Assembly (NCBI RefSeq): GCF_023053635.1
Contig: NC_086179.1
Span: 14,539,501-14,603,500 of the forward strand
From: Elgaria multicarinata webbii
Lineage: Eukaryota; Chordata; Lepidosauria; Squamata; Anguidae
DNA length: 64,000 bases
Reading direction: 5' to 3'
Every line of letters begins with the position of its first letter. The stretch's first letter is position 1. The position numbers were made by a program, and so were the translations under genes. Below are positions 31,100 through 63,688 of the stretch, one piece after another. A model generated the notes under the pieces. The model was given only the letters and a program-made list of their open reading frames with translations, was not told where the DNA came from and ran no database searches.

Positions 31100-32466
31100 C
31101 ATTCCCGCAGACTTTCAGGTTGCCTTTCCTTACCCTTTGCTTAAAGTGACTTCTCCTATGGTCTTGACACTTCACCTACATTTTGAAGCAGATTTGGAAG
31201 TAATGCAGAGCTTGGGAGACAGTGGATCAATTGCCTTTAAAATAAGGGTGGGGTATGTGTGGCTCTCCCCAGCATAGCCCATTGTGAGGGATGATGGGAG
31301 TTGCAATCCAACATCTGAAGGGCCACATGTCACCCATCCCTGCTTTAGAAGAAAGCTTAAATTTGGGAGAATAGTTGTTTGACTGGGAAGTCACTATGGG
31401 ATCACTGGTTTACATCTCTCAGAAAGACAAGAACCTGAGTGTATTTATACACGATGATGTTGCTTCTGTTGAGGAACCTCAAGTGAAATGGGCCCAGTGT
31501 TTTATAAATGGTGAATAAGTGTGAGGACCCATTAGCTACTCCTTGTATGTGTGAAAGCTTCCATGCTTGTATAACATGGTATACTTACAACATAACAGGT
31601 GCCAGTTGTAGATATGAGAAGTGAAAGATTGTGTGTATCATCCTTGTTGCACATTATGTTCCAGATGTGACTGATGGTGCACAAGCTTCCCTGTTTCCTT
31701 TTTAGACCTACAAAAGGCCCTTTTGGTTAAATGTGAACTTACAAATAGTTTTCAGCTCCAGGAAGATGAAGTTGTGCTGTATAGGTAGGACTCTATTGAG
31801 GTAGCCCCTCATTGTCTTTCAGTCTCAACTACATGTCAGAAGTGCATTCAGGATTTAGAATATGCCTCTCCGTAGTGTAGTGAATCATGTTGGCACCGTG
31901 GTTGAAGTTTGTTTACTACAAAGAGTACTGTCCATAAAAGGTTTTATTTACATATGGCTTGAGTCTTGGTATTTGTTTAAAGTCTATCTGAAAGGAGTGT
32001 CGTTTTTTACATTTTTTTTTTTTACATATAGAACAGTCATTCTGTATTCTCAGATTCAGGTGGGGAACACTGACACATTACATTAGTTACACAGAGGCTT
32101 CCTTGGAAATCTGAAAAGGATTGTCCCAACATTCAAAAGGAAAAGGTGACTTCTCTTGGGGTTGCGCAGAAAGGGGTGGAAACTACGAGCATTGTTAAGT
32201 GAAACACAGATCTGTCTCTGCTCCCTGCGCATACCACAACATAGCTGCCTATGGGAGTAGCTCAAACTCCGTTTAGGGCACAATTTTATGCTTACACAGG
32301 AAAAAAGTCCTACAACTGCCAGCATTTCCCAGCCACATATATACACTCCATGAATAGGATTGTGCCCTAAACAGATTTTGTTGTGTTATGTGGATGCAGC
32401 ATAGAAACAAGTCACATAGAAGGAGCTTTCTAACCAAGCAGAAATCTGGGTTTATTAAATGTGGTG
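31100..32466. other. RECQL-PYROXD1 intergenic, unassigned part
   Basis: No gene, RNA or clear repeat beyond a short worn piece at 31240-31340 (GATGATGGGAGTTGCAATCC). Confidence 0.5.
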
Positions 32467-32478
32467 CTATTTAATAAA

Positions 32479-32776
32479 AGAGCCTTGTGTGGCGCAGAGC
32501 GGTAAAGCAGCAGTTTCTGCAGCTGAAACTCTCCCCACGGCCTTAGTTCGATCCCAGCAGAAGCTGGTTTCAGGCAGCCGGCTCAGGTCAACTCAGCCTT
32601 CCATCCTCCCGAGGTCGGTAAAATGAGTACCCAGTTAGCTGGGGGAAAGGTAATAACGGCCAGGGAAGGCAACGGCAAACCACCCCGCTATAAGGCCTGC
32701 CAAGAAAACGTCAGCAAAAGCTGGTGTCCCTCCAAGAGTCAGTAATGACTCAGTGCTTGCACGAGAGGTTCCTTTC
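32479..32776 (+). mobile_element. Sauria-type tRNA SINE, full length
   Basis: A tRNA-like head (TGTGGCGCAGAGCGGTAAAG...AGTTCGATCCC) is followed by a body with GAGTACCCAGTTAGCTGGGG. The BovB-like tail is GACTCAGTGCTTGCACGAGA. A 12-bp target duplication CTATTTAATAAA lies at 32467-32478 and 32777-32788. This family points to a squamate host. Confidence 0.85.
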
Positions 32777-33091
32777 CTATTTAATAAACCCAGAATGCTA
32801 TTCTAGACAACTGGATTTTTTTTTCAGAATGTGCTGTCATTTAATGTCCAGGATTAACTAGTCAGGAAACTTCATTACAGTAAAAATTAGAACTCCAATT
32901 AACCGCTTATAATTGTACATTTCCCGGAAAGGTAGTAAGTAGGTACAAAAAAACCACATGTTTGGATCCACCTCTGGCTGCTGTATTCACACACTTGCCA
33001 CCGTAACCACCTTTACACGGGTGGAGGACAGCATCCTGCTATGTGGGAGTGTGAAAGTGCCCATTGTCCGCTCCAGAGCACACATATTTAA

Positions 33092-33092
<1 letters not shown>

Positions 33093-33137
<45 letters not shown>

Positions 33138-33500
33138 TTATATAGCACCATCAATGTACATGGTGCTGTACAGAGTAAAACAGTAAATAGCAAGGCCCTG
33201 CCGCATAGGCTTACAATCTAATAAAATCATAGTAAAACAATAAGGAGGGGAAGAGAATGCCAACAGACACAGGGTAGGGTAAGCAGGCACAGGGTAGGGT
33301 AAAACTAACAGTATAAAGTCCGCACAACATCAAGTTTTAAAAGCTTTAGGAAAAAGAAAAGTTTTTAGTTGAGCTTTAAAAGCTGCGATTGAACTTGTAG
33401 TTCTCAAATGTTCTGGAAGAGCGTTCCAGGCGTAAGGGGCAGCAGAAGAAAATGGACGAAGCCGAGCAAGGGAAGTAGAGGCCCTTGGGCAGGCGAGTAT
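33093..33500 (-). mobile_element. L2-like LINE 3' end with (AAT)n tail
   Basis: The reverse of ...GCCTATGCGGCAGGGCCTTG...TACATTGATGGTGCTATATA plus (AAT)n. The upstream part reads as the L2 ORF2 end. Confidence 0.75.
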
Positions 33501-33914
33501 TTCTTAAGCAAGTCACTTCAGATAAATAAGGCATGATCTAACCTAAGTTAAGCATGTTCAGATCTCCGTTTCAATGAGAGAGATTTCAGCATTCACTTCT
33601 GAAGCATTTCAGAATACTTAACTTGGGCTGGATCACGTATGTAGTTTTAACATTGCTGGATTACAATAACTGACTTTGAACAAAATACTCTCTCTTGGTG
33701 TATTCTGCCTTGAATGCTATGAGAACTAGGACACATGTAGATTTAAATAAATAAAATGAATTTAATTCACTTGGATATCATTTTATGTACAAGCCTCACT
33801 GAAATGGAGATTGTGCAAGAGCAGGAGTTGGCTTGTAAGCTACCTGAGAAGGTAAATGGAGGCATTGTAAATTCCAATTAAAGTCGGAGTTATAAAATAT
33901 TTACACTTTCTCTA

Positions 33915-34107
33915 CCAATGTTCAGTGTCCAACTTTATTGTGCTTCCAATTGGACACAGTATAGACCAGCATCGCCTCAAAGCACTCGTACCATGCATTT
34001 AGGTTAACTGCAGTTGAATACCCTTCTGTCTCTACTGCGCATTAGGGAACCCTTTTCTGAAAACCCCAAACATTTAAGAAGCCACAGACACTGATCTTTC
34101 CATAACT
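33915..34107 (-). other. PYROXD1: PYROXD1 3' UTR
   Basis: A short 3' UTR is inferred from the first AATAAA (minus strand, 33939-33934) after the stop codon. Longer isoforms are possible. Confidence 0.55.
33934..33939 (-). terminator. PYROXD1: PYROXD1 poly(A) signal AATAAA
   Basis: A canonical hexamer on the minus strand, 169 nt after the stop codon. Confidence 0.55.
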
Positions 34108-54198
<20,091 letters not shown>

Positions 54199-54554
54199 GA
54201 CCGACTCCTTCCGTCCCGGAGGCTTCTGTCGCCGGCTTGGCTGAGCGACGCCTCACCGCCTTCGTCGGCGTCGCGCGGCGCCCTGGCTACGGGTCTCCGC
54301 GAGGCTCATACCTTTCCATTTGGCGTTTCCGACTCCGGCACTCGACTCTCTGCTGCCCCGCCCCACCCCGCGGCCAGATGCTGACATTACAATTCTGGAG
54401 CGCGCCTGCGGTTTTTTCTTGGGAGGCTTCAAAGCGCTTGTTTCGAAAGTCAGCTGCAGAATGCGTGCAAGTCATGACTTTAAAAGGTGCCTCTGAGCGC
54501 AGGTCGAGTGCTCCACAGCTGTCTTAGATGCCTTTCAAGGAGGATCAGACAAAT

Positions 54555-54983
54555 TCGTCCGCCTGGCGCCTACACTACTCTTTTCGTCGCCAGCTGAAGA
54601 CCTTTTTATTCTCTCAGTATTTTAACACGTTAATTTAAGTTAAATTTAAATTTTACTGTTCTAACTCTGTATTTTAATTTTATATCCATTTTGCTGCGTG
54701 GTTTTATCCTGCTTGTGCTTTTTATAGTGTATTTTGTATTTGTGTTTTTAACTCAGCTAAAAACTTTTCTTTTCCCTATAGCCTTCAAATATTGAGTTTG
54801 TTCTGACTCTATACTGTTAGCTTCTCCCTACCCGGTGCCTGTTTACACTTCCCTGTGCCTGTTTGCATTCTCCTTCCCTCTTTATTGTTTACTACAACTT
54901 ATTAGATTGTAAGCCTATGCGGCAGGGTCTTGCTATTTACTGTGTTATCTGTACAGCACCATGTACATTGATGGTGCTATATA

Positions 54984-55022
<39 letters not shown>

Positions 55023-55118
55023 CTGTTGGTTGTTTTATTATGGTTTTAGTTTTTGTGAACCGCCCAGAGAGCTTCGGCTATTGGGTGGTATAAAAATGTA
55101 ATAATAATAATAATAATA
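54555..55118 (+). mobile_element. L2-like LINE 3' end interrupted by another L2 tail
   Basis: The outer copy runs GTCCGCCTGGCGCCTACACT to about 54755 and resumes at 55020 (CTGTTGGTTGTTTTATTATG), as in 14018-14588. The inner copy (about 54756-55019) ends GCCTATGCGGCAGGGTCTTG...(AAT)n. Confidence 0.85.
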
Positions 55119-55171
55119 ATAATAGTCTGTTTTCCATGGTGGCTAAACAGAAACGTTCATGCTCAGAATTA

Positions 55172-55452
55172 TCATAAAAACATAAGAAGAGCCATGCTCA
55201 ATCAGACCAAGAGTCCAGGTAGACCCAGATTCTGTTTACAGAGTGGTCAACCAACCAGCTGCCCATGGGACATGATGCCACACCCTCCCACCCATGTTCC
55301 CCAGCAACTGGTGTACGTAGGCTTACTGCCTCTGATACTGGAGGTAGCACAAGACGCCAGGACTAATAGCCATTGATAGCCTTCTCCAGGAATATGTCCA
55401 ATCCCCTTTGGTGGCCATCACTACATCTTGTAGTGAATTCCATATTTTAACT
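55172..55452 (-). mobile_element. CR1-clade LINE fragment
   Basis: CATAAGAAGAGCCATGCTCA to AGTGAATTCCATATTTTAAC, same subfamily as 21649. Confidence 0.8.
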
Positions 55453-55514
55453 TCACACTGTGATCTGATGTAACACACGGCTCATATATTCTTAGGTTGA
55501 CTTCTTCCCCTCTC

Positions 55515-55667
55515 ATTCTATCCTCACAGCAACCCTGTGAGGTAGCTCAGGGTAAGACAGAATGACTAACTAAAGGCCACTGAGGGAGCTTCATGGGGAT
55601 TTGAACCCAGATCTCTCTCATCTTAATGTAGCACTTTAACCACTATGCAATTGAGCTGTAAGACCTG
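55515..55667. mobile_element. Ancient SINE-like repeat
   Basis: CTCACAGCAACCCTGTGAGG...GGATTTGAACCCAGATCTCT is a widespread old vertebrate repeat type. 10310-10480 looks like a second, interrupted copy. Confidence 0.5.
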
Positions 55668-55792
55668 CATAGAAAGCAGATGTTAGCTAGTTGCAACTTC
55701 TATTTATAGTTATAGGAGAAGCCAAATATGAACACATGTGCCTCTTCGTGCAACTTTTGGATAGGAGAGCCTTCTGAGTAAAATACTTAGAA

Positions 55793-56046
55793 ATCGTAGA
55801 ATAGTAGAGATGGAAGGGGCCTATAAGGCCATCGGGTCCCACCCCCTGCTGAATGCACGAATCCACCTTAAAGCACCCCTGACAGATGTTGTCCAGCTGC
55901 ATCTTGAAGGCCTCTAGTGTGGGAGAGCCCACAACCTCCTTAGGTCATTGGTTCCATTGTCATATTGCTCTAACAGTCAGAAAGTTTTTTTCCCCCTGAT
56001 GTTCAGCTGGAATCTGGCTTCCTGTAACTTGAGCTCATTATTTTGT
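55793..56046 (-). mobile_element. CR1 LINE 3' fragment
   Basis: ATCGTAGAATAGTAGAGATG to AACTTGAGCTCATTATTTTG. Confidence 0.85.
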
Positions 56047-56049
56047 GTT

Positions 56050-57290
56050 ATTATGTATATAATATGGTTGTCCCATAGATGGTACTCCTTCAAAATAAGG
56101 GTGGACAATCATGTGTTTTAATGCCGAATCTTCTAATGTGTAAATAATCTAAATATGTCTCCTAGGAGGTGATATCATCCTCCAAACCCCCTACACACAG
56201 AAACACAAAAGGATGAAGATGAACAGCATCTGTAACAAAAAACATAGCAGCAAGCCATGGTGACAGGGACAGGAACCTTAACCGGCAATGTGGATGCACA
56301 ATGGAGTGTATTTTGGGTGATATTCTGGGTTGGGGTGTACTAAAATAAGTTTATCCAGCCTGAGTATCCGGATAGCTAATACGTAGCTGGAAGATTGTAG
56401 AAAGTTTTGCATGTGGTTGGCAGATTTAGATTTTGGAGGGACTTAACAAAAATTACATTGGGTCTGATACTGCCTACCTGTGAGCTTATTCTCACCCATC
56501 ATAATACCTGCTCAACCTGTATATTTGTCATTACGCATTTGCCCAAAGTCTCCTGTGTACTTTTTCTCCAAAGAAAAGGTTTCACTCTTCAAAGATGGGG
56601 AAGCAGAAAACAATATCAAGAAATGTGTTATGGTCCTAGAAACTGTGTTAGTCATAATGGCTTTTGTTTTGTTCACTACTGTTTAAAAAGCAACGTTGCT
56701 TTCCAGGGCTAAATGTAATTTCCCAGTCCCAAGAAATTGCTAGACAGTTTGGCCATAAAATAAATATTATTCTTCCCCATTCACGGCGCCTACTGCCAAT
56801 GCAAACAACCTAACCTAAATAACACAAGAAATTGGACAGGCGTGCATTGTAAGAAATGAAATACACCTCTGAGGTTTTTCTCATCAGCATAGGACGCTCA
56901 GAAGAAAATGAGGAAATTCCTCCACTTGGGTAAATTGATGCATTTCACTCCTGCATAGTAACCTTTATGATAACCGGTTGCACAGTTATATTAAGTTTGG
57001 ACAAGTATAGCCTTTACTAGGGACCAAAACCAGACCTCCTTGGACACAACAGTGTAACAAGAGCGTCAATGAGTGCCCCCCTAAACTTTTTATGAGGGCT
57101 GAATCCAAGACTTCAAATATGAAAGCTGAATACAACTTTATGACTGCAGAGAAATGAGGATTAACAATAAGTAGGCTTTTTGGTTTAATATCCGCAATCA
57201 GCCAAGTCTCACTTTTTCCGAAACATTTCAGCAAGAGCTCTCTGTAGGGCAAACATAACCACCAGTCCACCAGCTATGGCAGGAATGGTG
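56050..57290. other. Intergenic, unassigned
   Basis: No gene I can support. A 101-codon plus-strand frame at 56407-56712 has no family match or splice context. Confidence 0.5.
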
Positions 57291-58183
57291 GACTGGTGGC
57301 TGTCAAGAAGTTGTTGGATTTCAGCTCCCATCATCCCTCACCATTGGATATGCTGGCTAAGACTGGTAGGAATTGTCCTACAACATCTGGAGGGCCACAC
57401 CCTGTAGTCCCCTTTCCAGTTTCAGCTGGCTGAAGCACTTGGAGCAGGGCCTTTCTTTAGTACCTGTTCAAAGTTGGTGTGTGTATATCCCCCATTTTGG
57501 TAGGCAAATGGCCCTTCCATGCCCTTGTGTATCTTTGCCAGATGTGAAGGGAGATGGATGTAGCATCTTTGCAGAGCATTGTGGGCAAATTCAACGGTAG
57601 CTGCCTGGTGTTGGAAAAGGAGGTCCCGGGGCAGTAGTGGTTGCAGTAGTAGGCCCTTGGCAGCTGCTCCAAGGGTACTGGGCCTGCCTCCTGACAGCAT
57701 AAGGGGTGCAGTTCTATGCATGCTAACTTGGAAGTAAGCCTCATGGGACTTGTTTCTGTATAAACATGAATAAAATCTGGTTGGATAGAGTCAGAAATCC
57801 AGAATCCGGCTGTCTTGTGGATATGAAGAAAGGGAAGTATTGGGGCTTTGGTTGCTAAGCCACCATAAGGCCAGGGCTGTTCCTATCTGCTTCAAAGTAG
57901 TGCTGTAAATTCCCCGTTTGCCTTACAGGAGGACTGGTCTACACCCCTTTTCATCTGGTAGGGTGGCTATGTGTCCTCTTTTACAGAGGATAGTCCTCTG
58001 TTTTGAAGGGCTGGCAAATGATCGTCTCTGTTTGAAAATGACCTCTGGCTGAAGGGCTGTCCTGTACAATTCCAGTTTAAAGATAAAGAACCGTAAGAGC
58101 TATTGCCCTTCTCCAGATAGGACCTGGACAGCAGACTGAACAAGCAGATGGTGACCTGTGGGGAGATTTACTGCATTTCTATT

Positions 58184-58185
58184 TC

Positions 58186-58227
<42 letters not shown>
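58184..58227. repeat. (AAT)n microsatellite
   Basis: About 14 units of AAT/TAA. Confidence 0.95.
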
Positions 58228-58229
58228 TC

Positions 58230-59480
58230 TAGATTTGCACCTATACATATAAATTAGCACCTGCAAATTGATAGCTCCTTGTCCTCTTTTTTGGTGATTC
58301 CTCTTTTGTTTCGGCAATTCATAAGTGGCCATCCTAACCTCTATAAACTACGTTAATTGTTTTCAGCCACCCCAAATGCTGATCCTATTGCCAACGTCTT
58401 AACCTGACCCTCAGATTTGTTTTATGTATTAAAACTTAGCACACTACAATAGAGACCTTCTTTTCATTATCCTTTCCTGTCCTCGGATAGGAATGGAGAT
58501 TGTTTCAGACGGTATTGGCAGTGTTTAGGAAGGTCTCATCCTCCGTTATTGAAATGAGAAGCACCAGTTTCTTCGTTCACAATCCAGCACAGAGTTAAAT
58601 GTGCTTTTAGCCTGTTGAAATCCATGGCTTTAAACAGGCCTAATTCTGTCAGATGGTAGCCTTGAAATGGAAGGAATTTGTGTAAATAGTCTAATATAAA
58701 AGAACATTAAAAGAATATAAACAAAGATGTATACTGTGTGCCTGTATTAAGACGACATTGTTTCAGATCATATAAGCAGATAGATGGTACACTTTTAAAG
58801 ACGATAAATAGAAGGGCAAATAGGAACTTGCTTCTGGCTTCTTATTCAGCTATCTGCAGTTGCCATCAAATTATCTTTTGTTGTGCAGTTAATGTCTGAG
58901 CTCTACTAACCATTTTATGTGTTAATATATTCTGCAATGTAATAGCCAGTGTGTTTATAGCTTTCTTTCTTTTTGTCCTGATTTGTTAGATTTAGAATCT
59001 TTGAAGCTTCCACGAGCTAGAAGGGGAAACTCCATGGGATGGATTAGGCTTGCAGGTTTCCCACCCATGACGTCGATAAAGATTTTGCCTTTCTTCATCC
59101 AAGTAAATCGTTTTGTAAAGAATCGACAGCTCTATGGGAAATTTTGGAGCTGAAAACTATCCACATTCAGCTGTTTTAGAATCCCTCTGTCCCAGCTGCA
59201 CCACCACAAAATTGTAAGCAGTGATACCGGTGCTTTGGAAATAAACAGGCGGGCAACTTTTTAAAATGCATGAGTAGCTAAGCTCTTCAAATCAACCTTT
59301 GGCTCTCAGTTTACAGAGTTATATCAGGTTTGGGTAAATACAACTTTCTTCCTTTCTGGCTGTGTATATTACAATTTTAAGTTTCTTACAATAAGAAAAC
59401 AGCTTTCAGCCTTACATTATAGAATGCATTTTGGGAGGGTTGGTCTAAACCACTTTTTGAGGACTGCTCCCCCTCCCCCA
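58230..59480. other. Intergenic, unassigned
   Basis: AT-rich. No exon, RNA or confident repeat seen. Confidence 0.5.
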
Positions 59481-59489
59481 CTACACACA

Positions 59490-59980
59490 CAAACGCCTGA
59501 GTCTGTGGTTGTGAGAACGGACTGCTAGAATGGGTGGAACCAGTTGCACAAGTTTAGCCGGGGTAGATTCCCTCATGTTATGGTGGTTAGCTGACTGGTA
59601 GCTGTTCTCAGAGATGGCCTTAGGCTGGTTGTTCTAGAAGCTGGCTTACCTTTCTCTCCACCTTACCTCAGGAATGTGCTAATTCAGAGGTTTGTGCAAG
59701 AACAATACAAGCCTGTAGTTTAAGCAGTCTGTGAGTCCAAAAAGGAGGCAGACGGCTAACTTTGTTCTCTGCAGGATGGGTTCCCCTAGGAATCTGATGG
59801 GGAGCGGGAATTTGTTGGGGTGTTAATGTTGTGAACCCCCCTCTTATGCTTCGCATGTATATGTGTGCAAATAAACCTTCTATATCGTAAACACCACAAG
59901 TCTCCAGTGACTCCCTTCTATGAAACTGAACCTGGGTAAGCTCCGGAGCCCTTGAAACTTCTCATTGCATAATAATACTA
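59490..59980 (+). mobile_element. Possible solo LTR, fossil
   Basis: CAAATAAACCTTCTATATCG followed by CACCACAAGTCTCCAGTGAC looks like the R-U5 part of an LTR with its poly(A) signal. The 5' end and target duplication are unclear. Confidence 0.4.
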
Positions 59981-59984
59981 TTCA

Positions 59985-61020
59985 TTTTCCCAAAATGAAT
60001 AAACAATACTAACTTGAATTGCGCTGAGCATCTGCGTGCCAGTACTTTATTGCTCAGTATCATACTTTTCCATTTTTTTCCGCGGGCGCATGTAAAAGCC
60101 AGGTGTGAGGCTGACCGGGGTCCATTGGACTCCCCCACTCCATTCTAGCTGCTCCTTCATGCTTGCCTGCCTACTGATTCACCTGAGGCATCCGTGCATG
60201 CCGGTGAGCCATCCAGACTCCTCTCTGGCCTCTCCTCCAGCTGCTGTCCCACTGCTTGCCTGCCCACTGACCTGCGGATTTGCCTGTGGCCTCCATGCAA
60301 GCCACTTCAGCAACAATATGTTTCAATGCCACTGTTCCCCCTGCTCCCCCTCACTCCCGGCCACTGCCCTGCCTATTCAGGGTCTTACCTGAGGCCTCCA
60401 CGAGCACTGGCAAGCCACCCGGCCTCCTCTCTGGGCTCCCCCCTCCCAGCCACTCCTCCACGCTCCCAGCCGCTCCCAGCTGTGTTTAGATATCCTGTTA
60501 CTTAGCAACACAAAGTTCTTCTCAAAGCTCAGAAGCTCCAGTGTACAAAGTTCTTCTCATAGCTCAGAACCTCCAGCATGCCACACATTGCCTTAGCATT
60601 AGATAGATAGATTCTGTTCCATTGTTATGATGTCTAGGAAGGATGGGAACTATAGTTCAAAACATCTGTAAGGTCCCAGGTTGGTGAAAGGTGCTGTACA
60701 GTTTTAAAGAAATAATTATCCATACAAAATCTAGGTATAAAAGCTAGTCAAATGTGGTGAGCAGCTATTTTAATGATTTGTAAACTTGAATGGAATTTTG
60801 TTTCTTTCCAGGTATTGAATAAATCCAGATCCTTCTGGTGAAGATTGAAATTAATAGTATTCTTTTTCTTAGTGTAAGTTTATCTATTTATTTATTTATT
60901 TGCTTCAAATCTTTCTGTCCTACCTTTCAACAAGACACTTCTGAGGTGGCTATTTATATGGTGAATAGCTTCCACTGAGTATGAACCTGTGTGTTCAAAA
61001 CAAGTCAGGACATGAGAAAT
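59985..61020. other. Intergenic, C-rich then AT-rich
   Basis: 60110-60480 is C/T-rich with imperfect repeats of CTCCTCTCTGGCCTC and CTGCCCACTG-like words, which create overlapping chance frames. Nothing recognisable. Confidence 0.45.
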
Positions 61021-61451
61021 CAATGTTAAAAGGGGGATCAGTTGGGAAAAATGCAGAAGAGGGCAACTAAAATCATCAAGGGGCTAGAGCAACTTCCCTG
61101 CAAGGAAAGGTTACAACATCTGGGATTGTTTAGCTTAGAAAAAAGGCGAGCAAAAGGAGTCATGATAGAGGTGTACACAATTACGCATCAAGTGAAGAAA
61201 GTAGGTGGACATTTTTCGCCCTCTCTCTCATAGTACTAGAACCCAAAGGGGTCATCCCATGAAGCTAATTGGTGGGAGATTCAGGACAAATAAAAGGACG
61301 TTCTTCACACAGTGCATAGTTAAGCTATGGAACTCACTTCCACAAAATGTAGTAATAGCCATCAATTTGGATGGCTTTAAAAAGGGATTGGACATGGATT
61401 ATCAATGGCCACTAGTCCTGATGGCATGGGTATCAGAAGCAGTATGCTTAT

Positions 61452-62833
61452 TTATTTATATTTATTTATTTATTTAAGGATTTTTATGCCGCCATTCAGC
61501 CAAAAAAGGCTCTCACGGCGGCTTACAAAAGTATTTCTTGACAGTCCCTGCCCACAGGCTTACAATCTAAAAGACAGGACACAAAAGGAAAGGGGATTGG
61601 GAGGGAGGAGGAGGAGGAGGGGGAAAAGGAAAGCAAATTCAGGCACTACAATCTTAGTTGGAAAGTTCAGCAGTTACAGGTGACAGCAGGACGGAGGGGG
61701 CTCTCAGCTGGAGCTGGACCCAGGCACGGTGGAGAGGTGCCTGGCTGCTGCTTCCTCCCTCACTGGTGGCCTCTGCAGAGACAGTTGGTAGCAGGAGAGA
61801 GGGGGCTCTCAGCTGGAGCTGGACCCAGGCACGGTGGAGAGGTGCCTGGCTGCTGCTTCCTCCCTCACTGGTGGCCTCTGCAGAGACAGTTGACAGCAGG
61901 AGGGAGGGGGCTCTCAGCTGGAGCTGGACCCAGGCACGGTGTAGAGGTGCCTGGCTGCTGCTTCCGCCCTCACTGGTGGCCTCTCCAGAGACAGTTGGTA
62001 GCAGGAGGGAGGGGGCTCTGAGCTGGAGCTGGACCCAGGCACGGTGGAGAGGTGCCTGGCTGCTGCTTCCTCCCTCACTGGTGGCCTCTCCAGAGACAGT
62101 TGACAGCAGGATGGAGGGGGCTCTCAGCTGGAGCTGGACCCAGGCACGGTGGAGAGGTGCCTGGCTGCTGCTTCCTCCCTCACTGGTGGCCTCTGCAGAG
62201 ACAGTTGTTAGCAGGAGGGAGGGGGCTCTCAGCTGGAGCTGGACCCAGGCACGGTGGAGAGGTGCCTGGCTGCTGCTTCCTCCCTCACTGGTGGCCTCTG
62301 CAGAGACAGTTGACAGCAGGAGGGAGGGGGCTCTCAGCTGGAGCTGGACCCAGGCACGGTGGAGAGGTGCCTGGCTGCTGCTTCCTCCCTCACTGGTGGC
62401 CTCTCCGGAGACAGTTGGTAGCAGGAGGGAGGGGGCTCTCAGCTGGACCCAGGCACGGTGGAGAGGTGCCTGGCTGCTGCTTCCTCCCTCACTGGTGGCC
62501 TCTGCAGTGACAGTTGGTAGCAGGAGGGAGGGGGCTCTCAGCTGGAGCTGGACCCAGGCACGGTGGAGAGGTGCCCGGCTGTTGCTTCCTCCCTCACTGG
62601 TGGCCTCTCCGGAGACAGTTGGTAGCAGGAGGGAGGGGGCTCTCAGCTGGAGCTGGACCCAGGCACGGTGGAGAGGTGCCTGGCTGCTGCTTCCTCCCTC
62701 ACTGGTGGCCTCTCCGGAGACAGTTGGTAGCAGGAGGGAGGGGGCTCTCAGCTGGAGCTGGACACAGGCACGGTGGAGAGGTGCCCGGCTGCTGCTTCCT
62801 CCCTCACTGGTGGCCTCTCCGGAGACAGTTATA
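61452..62833 (-). mobile_element. L2-like LINE 3' end carrying a 105-bp tandem array, copy 2
   Basis: It is bounded by the target duplication TATGCTTAT (61443-61451 and 62834-62842). Reading on the minus strand: tandem units, then the same unique 3' segment as copy 1, then (TAAA)n at 61452. The 5' truncation falls within the array, so it brought the array with it. Confidence 0.88.
61684..62830. repeat. 105-bp minisatellite, 11 units (array 2)
   Basis: The same unit as array 1. One unit near 62430 is 6 bp short (lacks a GAGCTG). The joints alternate TTGGTAGC/TTGACAGC through the first seven units, then become uniform TTGGTAGC. Open frames of up to 397 codons are a property of the repeat. Confidence 0.97.
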
Positions 62834-62995
62834 TATGCTTATGTACATTAGTTGCTGGGGACCATGGACAGGAGGGTGCTGTTGCACTCATGTTCTGCTT
62901 GTGGATTTCTCGTGGTCAGTGGTTGGTCTCTCTGTGAACAGAATGTTGGATTAAATGGACCTTGGTCTGATCCAGCATGGCTCTTCTTATGTTCT

Positions 62996-63620
62996 AAAAT
63001 GTTGTAGTGTGGAGAGTTCCTGTTCAATGCCTGCCCTCCTTCAAAAAACTCCTTTTCCCAGCTAGTTTTCCATTCCCCTATCCTCAACTGTCTGTCAGCA
63101 CTCCATGGCCACTGAGCATGCTCAGTCTTCACTAGCCTGTTTGGGGGAGGATTTGGGGATATTTTTGCACTTCTGCAAACCTCAGGATCTCCTCCAAGTC
63201 TGCAAAAACTTCCCACTTCTGCGTGGGTAGAGCCATCGTGGCTACATAAACCATGGCACTTATGTCTGAATGTCAGCAATGGAAAAAAATGATAATAAAC
63301 CTTCCTTGCCTTTTGCCTTCTTCATTGTTCTGCCCTTTTGTGGTCTCTGTCTGGTTGTATCTTTAGGCTGGGCCAAAATGCTAGCTTAGACTGTTCCATC
63401 ATTAGAAGGGAACCAGCTTAGGCCAACCCATTTATGCTATCAGCTCCTAACGAGACCACCAATAGCCCAAGAGAATTCAGATATTGAACCTTTTTTTTAT
63501 CCTTTGCATCTTGTTAGTTTTTAAAGTATTTTAATTTGTGATTGTGCAGCAAGCTGACATATAAATTCAGCAAATGGCTGAATAAAATAAATGTGTTGTA
63601 AGAAACCAACATCAGTCCAT
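62996..63620. other. Intergenic, unassigned
   Basis: No feature I can support. Confidence 0.5.
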
Positions 63621-63623
63621 AAA

Positions 63624-63688
63624 TAGGGGGTTGGACTCGATGGCCTTATAGGCCCCTTCCAACTCTACTGTTCTATGATTCTACGATT
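63624..63688 (+). mobile_element. CR1 LINE 3' end
   Basis: ATAGGGGGTTGGACTCGATG to CTGTTCTATGATTCTACGAT. Confidence 0.85.

Larger units (their letters stand above)
61025..62995 (+). mobile_element. CR1-clade LINE 3' end, split by a VNTR-bearing L2 insertion
   Basis: KRATKIIKGLEQLPCKERLQ and HLGLFSLEKRRAKGVMIEVY are CR1 RT C-terminal motifs. The fragment stops at 61451 and resumes at 62834 with GTACATTAGTTGCTGGGGAC through CAGCATGGCTCTTCTTATGT. Confidence 0.88.

Noticed and set aside
32479-32776. A tRNA gene.
   Set aside because: The tRNA-like head is followed by a SINE body and tail and flanked by a target duplication.
61658-62851. A 397-residue repetitive protein on the plus strand.
   Set aside because: Same reason as array 1. 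It is also antisense to the LINE that carries the array.
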